Assembly (NCBI GenBank): GCA_043820105.1
Contig: JBDREC010000063.1
Span: 1-13,474 of the forward strand
DNA length: 13,474 bases
DNA from: JBDREC01 sp043820105 [NCBI: Pseudomonadota bacterium]
GTDB lineage: Bacteria; Bdellovibrionota_F; JAHFAK01
Reading direction: 5' to 3'
Every line of letters begins with the position of its first letter. Within the stretch, counting starts at the first letter, position 1. A model generated the notes under the pieces. It saw only the letters and a list, made by a program, of their open reading frames with translations, did not search any database and was not told the DNA's origin. The position numbers and the translations under genes were made by a program. Below, piece by piece: positions 1 through 7,600 of the stretch.

Positions 1-113
1 AAGATAAGTTCTGAAGCAACCTTTTAATCAACTATTGATATTCCAGAACCTGGAATGTGCCAATCGGATTGAAAACTGGTCCACGAATCGGACGCAAAAG
101 TGGTCCACCTAGC
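1..113. mobile_element. Probable remnant of an IS end (IS21-like terminal repeats)
   Basis: Two imperfect 24-bp direct repeats stand side by side at 61-84 and 85-108. Both carry aatcgga, then aaaa, then tggtccac, and they match at 19 of 24 positions. Tandem units of the form AAAA-N-TGGTCCAC are typical of the multiple terminal repeats of IS21-family elements; that link is from memory of the family and was not searched. A short perfect hairpin (attccag/ctggaat, 40-56) lies just to the left. No transposase reading frame is visible in these 113 bases, so this is either the edge of an element extending off the window or a decayed end. Confidence 0.4.
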
Positions 114-226
114 CCAAAAATTTTTTAAATCATTATCCTTATATAAGTTTTTTTCCTTTTTCAATAATATAATATACATTAGTCAATAATTGTCATAAAG
201 CATCCAGAAAAAAAAATAACTACCTC

Positions 227-255
227 TTGTTTAACAATCCCTGATATGATATAAT
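227..255 (+). promoter_or_regulatory. Sigma-70-type promoter of the lipoprotein gene
   Basis: TTGTTT at 227-232 is separated by exactly 17 nt from a perfect TATAAT at 250-255. Transcription would start near 262, just ahead of the ATG codons at 274, 280 and 292. It is of a different class from the sigma-54-like elements serving the minus-strand genes. The surroundings are extremely AT-rich, so a chance match is possible. Confidence 0.5.
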
Positions 256-291
256 TATATAATAATATATATAATGGGTATGAGTTATTAC

Positions 292-777
292 ATGAAACAA
301 CACTTTATCACATTTTTTTTCCTTTTAATTCTAATAGGATGCAACAATTCTACAACGCAAGATACTTCAGGACAAAATGGATCATCAGATTCTGAAAATA
401 CACCTAATTTTACAGCTTCAGGCTATATTGACACACAAAGCATACTCCAAGGCCTTGATACAAATACAATTATTACAAGAACTGATATAATTACTAGAAC
501 TGATATTATATCACCAATAGGATCACCTGGAAGTTTTTTCTTTAAGGATAATGTATCTTTTAACAAAAATTATTTTAAAAATTCAAATTATGATAATGAT
601 TTCATTTCAGGATTAATTGCTTTAACAATTTCACATATTTTTTTTATATCAGATACAACTAGCATTGGATTTGTTGGTGTTTCAAATAAAAGGCATTTTG
701 CATTTGGATTGTTTTTTACAGTTTCTTCAACAGCTTCAAGGTTTGCTGTGTTTACTTCAACAGTGTTTATTCCATAA
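292..777 (+). CDS. Truncated lipoprotein gene, 3' part replaced
   Basis: The product begins with a lipoprotein signal peptide: Met-Lys, a phenylalanine/leucine-rich core, and the lipobox L-I-G-C (Cys near residue 17 from the Met at 292). A low-complexity Ser/Asn/Thr-rich stretch follows, as is usual after the acylated Cys of exported lipoproteins. Two tandem 18-bp units at 472-507 encode IITRTD twice. I chose the ATG at 292 because the signal peptide starts there with a Lys; ATGs at 274 and 280 would add MGMSYY, and none has a clear Shine-Dalgarno. After about 605 the frame merely reads the antisense of the neighbouring enzyme gene, so only about the first 105 codons are genuine and the tail to 777 is a shadow. 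Function is unknown. The product, if made, would be a chimera. Confidence 0.6.
   Translation: MKQHFITFFFLLILIGCNNSTTQDTSGQNGSSDSENTPNFTASGYIDTQSILQGLDTNTIITRTDIITRTDIISPIGSPGSFFFKDNVSFNKNYFKNSNYDNDFISGLIALTISHIFFISDTTSIGFVGVSNKRHFAFGLFFTVSSTASRFAVFTSTVFIP
472..507 (+). repeat. Two tandem 18-bp units inside the lipoprotein gene
   Basis: Units 472-489 and 490-507 differ at only two positions and encode the hexapeptide IITRTD twice. It is an in-frame duplication, probably from slippage. Confidence 0.7.
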
Positions 778-1217
778 CGATTTAAAACATTGAAAGCCAG
801 ATGTTCAGTTGCACCATAAATTACATCACCGATGATTATTGTATCACCTTGGCTAGCTAAAGCAAGTAGGGTGGAGGCAACAGCGCTCATTCCAGAAGAA
901 AAAGCGATGGTTGAAACTCTCAAATCTGGGTTTTGTTTTTTTACTTCAGCCCCTTCAAGAGCATTAATTTTTGCTTCAAGTAAAAGAACAGTTGGATTTC
1001 CAAGTCTTGTGTACATATAACCAGTCTTTTGACCACCAAAAATATCAGCACCTTCTTGAACATCTTTAAAAACAAATGTTGAAGTTTGGTAAATTGCTCC
1101 AGTATGAGATGTTTGCTGCGGCTGACCAACGTGTTCACCTGCGTGAACGGTTCTTGTTGTAAAACCACAATCTAAATAATATTTTTCTAGAAGTTCTAAG
1201 CTTTTTGAGTCTTCCAT
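588..1217 (-). pseudogene. 5' fragment of a Cys/Met-metabolism PLP enzyme (cystathionine gamma-synthase / methionine gamma-lyase family)
   Basis: The 209 residues match the N-terminal half of the Cys/Met-metabolism PLP-dependent family, whose members form or cleave cystathionine, homocysteine or methionine in the cytoplasm. Visible landmarks are the YTRLGNPT phosphate-binding motif, the SSGMSAV loop, the DVIYG segment with the PLP-stacking Tyr, and ETPTNP. The family is usually about 380-430 residues. Here the frame stops after KAINPE-MKSLS, before the VDNTF-type segment with the PLP-pyridine Asp and before the Schiff-base Lys, so it cannot be active. The start at 1217 is chosen because GGAG lies 6 nt upstream; ATGs at 1229 and 1277 lack a better site. 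Its 3' end coincides with the break in the lipoprotein gene coming from the other side. Substrate specificity cannot be assigned. Confidence 0.85.
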
Positions 1218-1341
1218 TTTTTTCTCCATTTTGAATAAAGTTATGGAAGCTTTTAGCATATTGGAAATGAATGACAATTAAAAAATATTGAATGTTTTTT
1301 TATAAATTTTTTGTTATGAAATAGATGTAAGTTTGATATTA

Positions 1342-2601
1342 TTAGTTATCTACTAATCCGTCATTTTGAAATTCAGTAGGAAGCATGCTTTGAGCTCTTT
1401 CAGAAATTGCTTGTCCTGTTTCAAAAAGATGAGCATATTGTGCTTTAGTAACATATCCACTGTTTAAATGTTCATTTACTAGAATTTGTGCAAGTTCATC
1501 TCTTCTTTTGATTCCAGCATCACTTTGTGTGCTAATTGTGTCATTTAGTGTTGTATATTCGGCTGCTAAAGCAATTACTTTTCTGCCAGCATCTGTTTTT
1601 TCAACAAATTCTAGGCACCCTTGTTTGTCAGCATGTGTTCTGTGAACCATACATGATGATACTATATCTCTGCATGAATAAATTTTTTGTCCTTTTGCGC
1701 AAGAGTCAAAAACTGTTAAACAAAAAGAGCGTTTGCCAGAACTTAATGAGTCATAGCTTGCTGTGCATTGTTCAGCTGTTGGCATTCTACCTGTTGAGGA
1801 TTCTTGTGCCATTTCTAACAAAGACCTATGAGTATCAGATAGAGCTCCTGAAACACATGCAAATGGATTACCAAGTTCTCTGTTTTTTGCTTCTAGTTCT
1901 TCTGGTGTGATATAGCCAGGATTAGTACTTGATTTTGGTACATATCTTCCATCTGCAACAGCTTGTACTGTTTCTGCCATTTCCTGTTGAGCCTGTCTCT
2001 CGGCAAGCATTTGTTGATGGCGTGCTAAGAATTCAGATGGAACACCTGGTTTTGGATCATTTTGTTTAAGTTCTTCAAGTTCAGCCATTGTAATAGCTTC
2101 TGTTCTGTCAGTGCGCCTGAGTTCCATGTCTTGCCTGTCTTGTTGCATTCTTTGGGCTTGTCTTTGTCTATCTTCTTCTTGCTCTTGTTCTATGATTCCT
2201 CTAGTTCCTTCTTCTATTATTGCTAAATAGTCTTCAGCAGCACTTCCCTTTTCACTTTCTTTTGCTTTTTTTGCATCTATTAGTGCTTGGCGTCTGGCTA
2301 AAAATGCTACTAAATCTGCGCTATCAGTTTCTGTTTTATTAGAACTAAAGCTAGCTACATCTTCAGCTGTTAAGGCATCTGAAAAACCGATTCTGCTAGC
2401 TTCTATATCACTAATGTCAGCTTGTTTTCTTTCTTCTTGTTTTGCTCTATATTCTTCAGAATCTTGTTGAGCGATTCCCGAAGCATCAATCCCATCTGGA
2501 CTTTCTTCAGAAGTCACAACTTGTGATAATGAAGGAAGTAGAAACAATGAAATTAGTAAAATTTTTAAGCTGCTTTTTGAATGTTTAAATAACTTTTCCA
2601 T
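1342..2601 (-). CDS. Secreted protein with one twin-CX6C module, 419 aa
   Basis: Not a family I recognise. Residues 1-30 form a Sec signal peptide: Lys-rich start, then the leucine-rich core LLISLFLLPSLS. Residues about 30-235 are Glu/Gln/Arg/Ala-rich and strongly helical, with a charged run near 140-170, probably coiled coil. All seven Cys lie after about residue 240. C279, C294, C301, C310, C317 and C329 follow C-x14-C-x6-C-x8-C-x6-C-x11-C, the same pattern seen twice in the upstream 497-aa neighbour, which suggests disulfide-bonded helical hairpins outside the cytoplasm. The start is fixed by AAGGAG 8 nt upstream of the ATG. A sigma-54-like promoter and a 14-mer upstream site lie in the 230-bp gap. 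The truncated PLP-enzyme gene starts 125 bp downstream. Expression and export are inferred. Confidence 0.85.
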   Translation of the reverse strand: MEKLFKHSKSSLKILLISLFLLPSLSQVVTSEESPDGIDASGIAQQDSEEYRAKQEERKQADISDIEASRIGFSDALTAEDVASFSSNKTETDSADLVAFLARRQALIDAKKAKESEKGSAAEDYLAIIEEGTRGIIEQEQEEDRQRQAQRMQQDRQDMELRRTDRTEAITMAELEELKQNDPKPGVPSEFLARHQQMLAERQAQQEMAETVQAVADGRYVPKSSTNPGYITPEELEAKNRELGNPFACVSGALSDTHRSLLEMAQESSTGRMPTAEQCTASYDSLSSGKRSFCLTVFDSCAKGQKIYSCRDIVSSCMVHRTHADKQGCLEFVEKTDAGRKVIALAAEYTTLNDTISTQSDAGIKRRDELAQILVNEHLNSGYVTKAQYAHLFETGQAISERAQSMLPTEFQNDGLVDN

Positions 2602-2659
2602 AATTCTCTCCTTGATTAATAAAATTTTGCTATTTTATTTTATATTGTTAAATTTATAA

Positions 2660-2675
2660 TTCAAGTATCGTGCCA
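2660..2675 (-). promoter_or_regulatory. Sigma-54-like -24/-12 promoter of the 419-aa gene
   Basis: The coding strand reads TGGCACGATACTTGAA. TGGCACG is the perfect -24 consensus, and GG-N10-GA gives the right spacing, with A in place of C at -12. The predicted start is near 2649, giving a leader of about 48 nt. The identical 14-mer site lies 59 nt upstream at 2735-2748. Confidence 0.65.
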
Positions 2676-2734
2676 GGATTGTGTTGAGTGAAAGGGGTAA
2701 TAAAAACAAAAGGTTGTGTGTTTGGTAGAGACAA

Positions 2735-2748
2735 TCTTTTTTTCAAAA
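2735..2748 (-). promoter_or_regulatory. Candidate enhancer (UAS) 14-mer, copy 1
   Basis: Plus-strand TCTTTTTTTCAAAA, followed by AAGGG. It is centred at about -93 from the predicted start of the 419-aa gene. In this copy the flanks make an almost perfect dyad, CTTTTTT-TC-AAAAAAG. It also contains an A7 tract, so intrinsic DNA bending is an alternative role. Confidence 0.55.
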
Positions 2749-2773
2749 AAGGGATCGGATGTTTTTGTGCATA

Positions 2774-2814
2774 AAAAAACTCGGTATTGAAAAAGTATCA
2801 ATACCGAGTTTTTT
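2774..2814 (-). terminator. Rho-independent terminator after the 497-aa gene
   Basis: Perfect 17-bp arms (2774-2790 and 2798-2814) with core ACTCGGTATTGA and a 7-nt loop. An A-run and a T-run flank the core, so it can work in both directions. It lies 20 nt past the stop codon of the 497-aa gene and insulates the next promoter. Confidence 0.9.
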
Positions 2815-2834
2815 AATTTCTATATATTATTTTA

Positions 2835-4328
2835 TTATTTGGTTGAGCAGGTACTATCGTCTTGGTCATATTCCCAAGAAACTATCCAACATTCCATTTC
2901 CTTATCATTAGAAAGTCCATATTCTTTCATCCTTTCAGCGCCAGCTTTTGCTTTTGGATCATCCATAACCATAGTCACTCGATCTGAAAAATCAAGTTCA
3001 GGATGTTCTTCTTTTAGTTTCAAAAATTCTTCTTGTGATTTTGTTTTTGCTTCCTGCTTAATTGCCTGGCAACCTGCTTGTCCGGCATTAGCTTTGCAAG
3101 AATCTCTTAATCCTGTACATTGATCAGGAGTAGTTGGAGCTGAAAAACAACCTCGCATGGTATCTGTGCAACCTGCTGTCCTTGGGTTGGAAGCACATGA
3201 AGCAGGTTCTAATCTAGCATCTTTAGTATCTTCTGTTGAAGCTGTGCTTGCTTCATTGTCAGCTGGGGTTTCTGCTACGGCAGCTTCTGGTGCAGGAAGT
3301 ATGCCATTTTCTGCCATGGCTGCATATATTTCATCTGATTTTGAATAAAGTTCCATTGGGTTTTTGCGATACATTACACAACCCAACTCATCACTTGAAG
3401 CACACTTTGATTCTAATGCACTACACGTTCCAAGTCCAATTCTTTTGCTTGGATCTTTTTGGCAATCAGCGATGTATCTACCACAGTATCCGCCCTTATC
3501 TTGCATAAAAGGATTTGCTATACAATCTGAAGGATAAATATATTTCTTTTTAGGTTTTGTTGGTTCTACAACTTCGATTGCAGCATCTTCAGCAACAGCT
3601 ACAACAGTGTCTTCAATGATTGATGGAGTACAAGCTCTAGCTGAAACAACAGGAGCGTTTTCTTCTTCTTTTGCTACAACAACATCTTCTTCTTGTGCTG
3701 ATATATCATCTTCTAATACACTATCAATATAAAAACTAGATTCACTACTTGAAGCTCTTGCTGTTTTTGCAGCTTCTTGTCTTGCTTGTTTTCTGTCTTT
3801 TCTAGCTTGTTTTCTTGCGTCTTTTCTTTCTTTTCGTTTATCTTTTTCTGATTTAACTGTAATTGTCATAGTGCCATATTCCACTTCTTCAATTTCTGCA
3901 GTAGCAGCGTCAGCTTCAGCAACTTGAACTGGTTCTGGGTCAGGCATATCTGTAATTACATCTTGGGCAACTGCAACCATTTGGTCTGTCATAGATTCTG
4001 ATATTCCGATTAGTTGACCTTGTTCTTTTGAAAAGAATGGGAAGCTTTTTAATACCCATTTTGTGGCAGCATCGTTTATCTTAGTTCTGATTTGTTGCTC
4101 AGATAATTCTTTTGGATTATCAACTGTAGCTAAAACTTGATCTGGAAGCTCTCTTAGTTCTTGTTTTTGAGCTTCTGTAAAAGTTACACCTGATTTAGTC
4201 TGGGCTGAAGCTATCATTTCCTCAATAGCTTGAGCAGTTTCTGCTTCATCTGCCACAGTATTTGTTGTGAATACTGATGTTAATGCAAAGACCACCATTA
4301 ATAAAACTGTTAAACCTCTCTTTTTCAT
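2835..4328 (-). CDS. Secreted protein with two twin-CX6C modules, 497 aa
   Basis: Not a family I recognise. The Sec signal peptide (MKKRGLTVLLMVV..., likely cleaved after about residue 27 at TVA-DE) is followed by an acidic/alanine-rich helical part. A strongly basic stretch lies near 165-190 (KDKRKERKDARKQ type), then an acidic Glu/Asp/Val-rich linker. All 15 Cys lie after about residue 230. C269, 282, 289, 302, 309 and 317 follow C-x12-C-x6-C-x12-C-x6-C-x7-C; C378, 387, 394, 404, 411 and 420 follow C-x8-C-x6-C-x9-C-x6-C-x8-C. The two modules match the single one in the 419-aa neighbour and suggest paired-disulfide helical hairpins. The C-terminus has a further Cys pair with two Trp. AAAGGAGG fixes the start. 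It has its own sigma-54-like promoter and a 120-nt leader with a palindrome. A terminator follows the gene. Confidence 0.85.
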   Translation of the reverse strand: MKKRGLTVLLMVVFALTSVFTTNTVADEAETAQAIEEMIASAQTKSGVTFTEAQKQELRELPDQVLATVDNPKELSEQQIRTKINDAATKWVLKSFPFFSKEQGQLIGISESMTDQMVAVAQDVITDMPDPEPVQVAEADAATAEIEEVEYGTMTITVKSEKDKRKERKDARKQARKDRKQARQEAAKTARASSSESSFYIDSVLEDDISAQEEDVVVAKEEENAPVVSARACTPSIIEDTVVAVAEDAAIEVVEPTKPKKKYIYPSDCIANPFMQDKGGYCGRYIADCQKDPSKRIGLGTCSALESKCASSDELGCVMYRKNPMELYSKSDEIYAAMAENGILPAPEAAVAETPADNEASTASTEDTKDARLEPASCASNPRTAGCTDTMRGCFSAPTTPDQCTGLRDSCKANAGQAGCQAIKQEAKTKSQEEFLKLKEEHPELDFSDRVTMVMDDPKAKAGAERMKEYGLSNDKEMECWIVSWEYDQDDSTCSTK

Positions 4329-4412
4329 TTTCTCCTCCTTTAAATAACCTTTTTAAATTAACTTAAATAAATAATCGACCTTGTTATAATTGTGCTTTTC
4401 AACCTTTTATCC

Positions 4413-4437
4413 TTATAAAAAAAGTCTTTTTTTATAA
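4413..4437. repeat. 25-bp perfect palindrome in the leader of the 497-aa gene
   Basis: TTATAAAAAAAG-T-CTTTTTTTATAA has 12-bp arms around one base. It lies at about +12 to +36 of the transcript predicted from the sigma-54-like element at 4459-4474. It could be an operator, a 5' stabilising hairpin or an attenuator. Being entirely A/T but for one pair, it would be a weak RNA hairpin. Confidence 0.75.
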
Positions 4438-4458
4438 GCAAAGTATGAAATCTTATAT

Positions 4459-4474
4459 CGCAAATCTTATGCCA
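4459..4474 (-). promoter_or_regulatory. Sigma-54-like -24/-12 promoter of the 497-aa gene
   Basis: The coding strand reads TGGCATAAGATTTGCG, with TGGCAYR, N4 and TTGC all matching the sigma-54 consensus including GC at -12. It is the most canonical of the four. The predicted start is near 4448, giving a 120-nt leader, longer than in the sister genes. The 14-mer lies exactly 59 nt upstream. Confidence 0.7.
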
Positions 4475-4533
4475 AAAAGGGCAATGTTAAAAAACTGTGA
4501 TATTATAGTGTCTTATGGTGTTTTTAGATGAAG

Positions 4534-4547
4534 TCTTTTTTTCAAAA
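4534..4547 (-). promoter_or_regulatory. Candidate enhancer (UAS) 14-mer, copy 2
   Basis: TCTTTTTTTCAAAA (plus strand), followed by ACAGGAATTTAAA. It is centred at about -93 from the predicted start of the 497-aa gene. It directly abuts the 49-bp repeat at 4556-4604. Confidence 0.55.
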
Positions 4548-4555
4548 ACAGGAAT

Positions 4556-4604
4556 TTAAAGTGGGTGGCATATTTTTGATCAGAAGTTGGACACCATGTT
4601 TTAC
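4556..4604. repeat. 49-bp dispersed repeat, copy 1
   Basis: Matches 9853-9901 at 48 of 49 positions in the same orientation. It lies just downstream of the stop codon of the 1700-aa gene. It is made of two related halves (AGTGGGTGGCATATTTTTGA and AGTTGGACACCATGTTTTAC) that resemble the AAAA-TGG-CCAC units at 61-108. It may be a solitary IS21-like terminal repeat or a short MITE-like element; this identity is inferred. Confidence 0.8.
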
Positions 4605-4607
4605 GTT

Positions 4608-7600
4608 TTAATTAATAAATGTAACTGCAATGTTTAAGTTGTCACCATGACCGTCAATATCCATTCTTCTTAGGGCTTCATCTCTTAATAGATTTGTTGC
4701 TTCTTCGGGAGTTCTTGCATCTTTGATAATTCTAGCTGCTTCTTCTGGTTTTACAAAATCCCATAAGCCATCTGAAGCTTGGATGATGCGAGTGCCTTGT
4801 AGTAAATTAATTTCATGAAAACCAAAACTATCAGCAGCTGCATTGGGTTTTAAAGCACGAGAAACAATGTGTCCCCACATTCTTTCTAATTCTGGCGTAA
4901 TTTCATCACCTTGATCTCTAAAACCATTAAGCAAGGAGTGGTCTTTTGTTTCGTATATTTTAATACCATCTTGAGCAATAACGGTTTTTGAGTCACCAAA
5001 CCAGAAAATTTCAGCCACAAATTGACCGGGTGTTTTTTCATAAATTCTAACTAAAGTTAAACAGACACCTGAACTTGGCCCTATTTCTCCTTTGTTTGAC
5101 AAATTGTTGTATACTTCTATTACAGACTTAAATACTCTAGTAATTGATGCGTTATTAAAACCTTCTGGATTTTTTGATTCTTCCAGTATTCTTTTTGGTA
5201 TAAGATCAAGGGCGATTTTCATCGCTCTGTCACCACTTCCTCCACCTCCCATTCCATCAATTGATAGAATATAGTAATCAGAGCTTTGAGCATCTTTTCT
5301 TCTTAACTTAAATATACCTAAACCATCTTCATTGGGACCAGGTTTTTTAGGTCTGGCGATATCTGATACAGCAAAACTTTGAATTTTTCCATTATTAGTT
5401 CCTTGAACGAACTCACCAAAGGCAGCAGTTACTTTTATTCCAAAAGAACCAAGACTATCTTCAATTGCTTCTGCAGCATTTTTTGCTGGCTTGTTGCTTT
5501 GGCTTGGATCTGCAATTTTAACTCTTCTTTCATATATTTGGCCATCAACATTCCTTTGAAATAGGCCAATACTATCACCATCTTTTAGATGAAAAGCAGG
5601 GTCACCCTTTTTTATAGTTCTTAAATCTCCTCTTGCTGTAATAATTGCCAGAGGTGTTTGAGTTAGATTTAGGACAAAAATTTCACCAGAATCACTTCTC
5701 TTTACCATAATACTGGCTGAATGATCATAGCCTTTGCTTTTATCAAGTGGAATGAGGTTCAGGTTTGAGTCATTGGTAAAATAAAGAGATTCACCGGGTT
5801 TGAGATTTTTTATTAATATTGAAGGATTTGTTGCACCTTCAAAAGGTGGCTCAAAAAACGAAACTCTGAAGTATTTTATTGATCCAATATCACTTTCTGA
5901 TCTATATACTCTATCTCCTTGGGAAAGAGCTTTTTCTTGTCCAATTGCAAGAAATATTTTTTTGCCATTGGCTTGGATTATAACTGCTGATTGTGTGATG
6001 CATTTTATTCTTAAGCCAGTTTCAGTTTGTCTGAGTCCATATGCTGGATTTTTTCTTGTTACTTTTAAATCTTTATCAAGATCATAATATTGTCCGACCT
6101 TTAAACCTTTGATTTTTTTTGGTGTTATTGCCCGATATCTCGGAGCAATTCGATCAATTAGTCTTACAAAAATATTTCCTGAATAAAGTCTATTAGGTCT
6201 TGCTTGATCTTTATTTTTCACAAAAACATGGTCATTCCAGAATAGAGTTTCTGGGGAATCAGCTTTAACGGTATCTATTTTTGTGATTCCATGGTCCACG
6301 ATAACTGGAAAGTTTGGTGCATTGTTTCCTGGGAATATTGCCTCAACTTCTGGTTTTCCTGTTGCAGAGTTTTTTTCAATAATTATGGTCACTTTGTTTG
6401 TCTCACAAGCTTTTTGAAAAGAATGAGCATCTACATAGGCAACTTGAGCATCTGGTTCAAATCGGAAATCTGGGTTTGCAGGTAAGCCTTGGTCATTTCT
6501 GATTACTTCCCATTGCCCAGTTCTTTCATTTAACTTCATTTCAGGATACCATGTTCCTTCTACTCCTTCAACTTCTGCTCTTCTCCCTCCTGCTTGCAAT
6601 GGTTCAACCACTAAAACTGCATCTGGAAAATTTCTTTGAATGCTCTCTAAAGATACAACTTTAGATTTACCTATAACTATTCCCACAGGCAATTGAACTT
6701 CAAGTGTGATTTCTGCTCTTCCATGACTATCATATTGAATTGTCTCAGGGAGCCATCGCATTGCAAAATCAACAACTTCTTGAGAATCTGCAAATAACTC
6801 TCTATTGAATTGTAATTTATCTGTTTGTTTATCCATGTGCTTAGATAATTCACCTTTTACATGAGTTGTGCTTAGATCTGATTTTATAAAAGCTTCAGGG
6901 ACAAGAGTAAGAACACCGTCTCCTAGGGTGCTTTTTCTCGTTGGTTTTATGGATAATGTATCTTTTCTTAAGCGTTCTTTGTCTGATCTACTATCTTCTT
7001 TTGCTGGGCTTAAGGCTCCTCTTTCTTCATATTGACCATCTAACCAAAAAGCAATCCTATCACTTTTTAGTATGCTTGTAGTGCTTTCAAGCAATCTAGC
7101 TTCACTTTCTGTTAGGGTTTTATAATGACTCTGTTTGGTCTTTAATTCTTCATGTATAGCAAGTGCTTCACTTAAAACACTTAACTCATCAGCTTTATGG
7201 ATTTCTGGTTTCATTTCCCGTACAATGGCTTCAATTTGTTCCCATTGTCCAGATTTTTTAAAAACTGCTAGCAATGATTTTTGTCTAGCAAGAGGAAGGG
7301 ATTCAAAAAATGCATGTTTTTGTTCATGATCAAATATTTCAAGTTTTTCTTGATCAGGCAATTTTCTAAATTCTTCTGTAAAATAAACCTTGCCATCACG
7401 TCTATCATAATACGTCTTGGCTTCAAGTGAGGAATCTTCAATCATTCTATCCTGTCTTTGTTCTGATGATTCCCTGTACATTCTTGCCTCGCTTACAGGT
7501 GGTTCCATCATTTTTCTCATTGTAGCTGTTCCCATATGAAGGGCATAAAAGCTAACGAAATTCATTAATAATTCATTCCAAAAACCTTTAAAACTAGTAT

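Noticed and set aside
610-777. C-terminal part of the plus-strand lipoprotein frame as real coding sequence
   Set aside because: The opposite strand encodes well-conserved motifs of the PLP enzyme family (ETPTNP, DVIYG) across this stretch, so the plus frame is antisense shadow.
1278-1341. Copy of the regulon promoter upstream of the PLP-enzyme fragment
   Set aside because: Neither TGGCA nor the 14-mer occurs in the gap between 1217 and 1342. No convincing promoter of another class is visible there.
2735-2748. The T7/A-rich 14-mer as a transcription terminator
   Set aside because: It has no GC stem, and in the first case a strong terminator already lies between the gene end and the 14-mer. 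Its spacing is fixed to the downstream promoter, not to the upstream stop codon.
4382-4397. Second promoter-like element AAGCACAATTATAACA before the 497-aa gene, sharing a 10-mer with the 367-aa promoter
   Set aside because: It lacks the essential GG at -24 and the TTG at -12 and is 136 nt from the 14-mer. The element at 4459-4474 fits far better.
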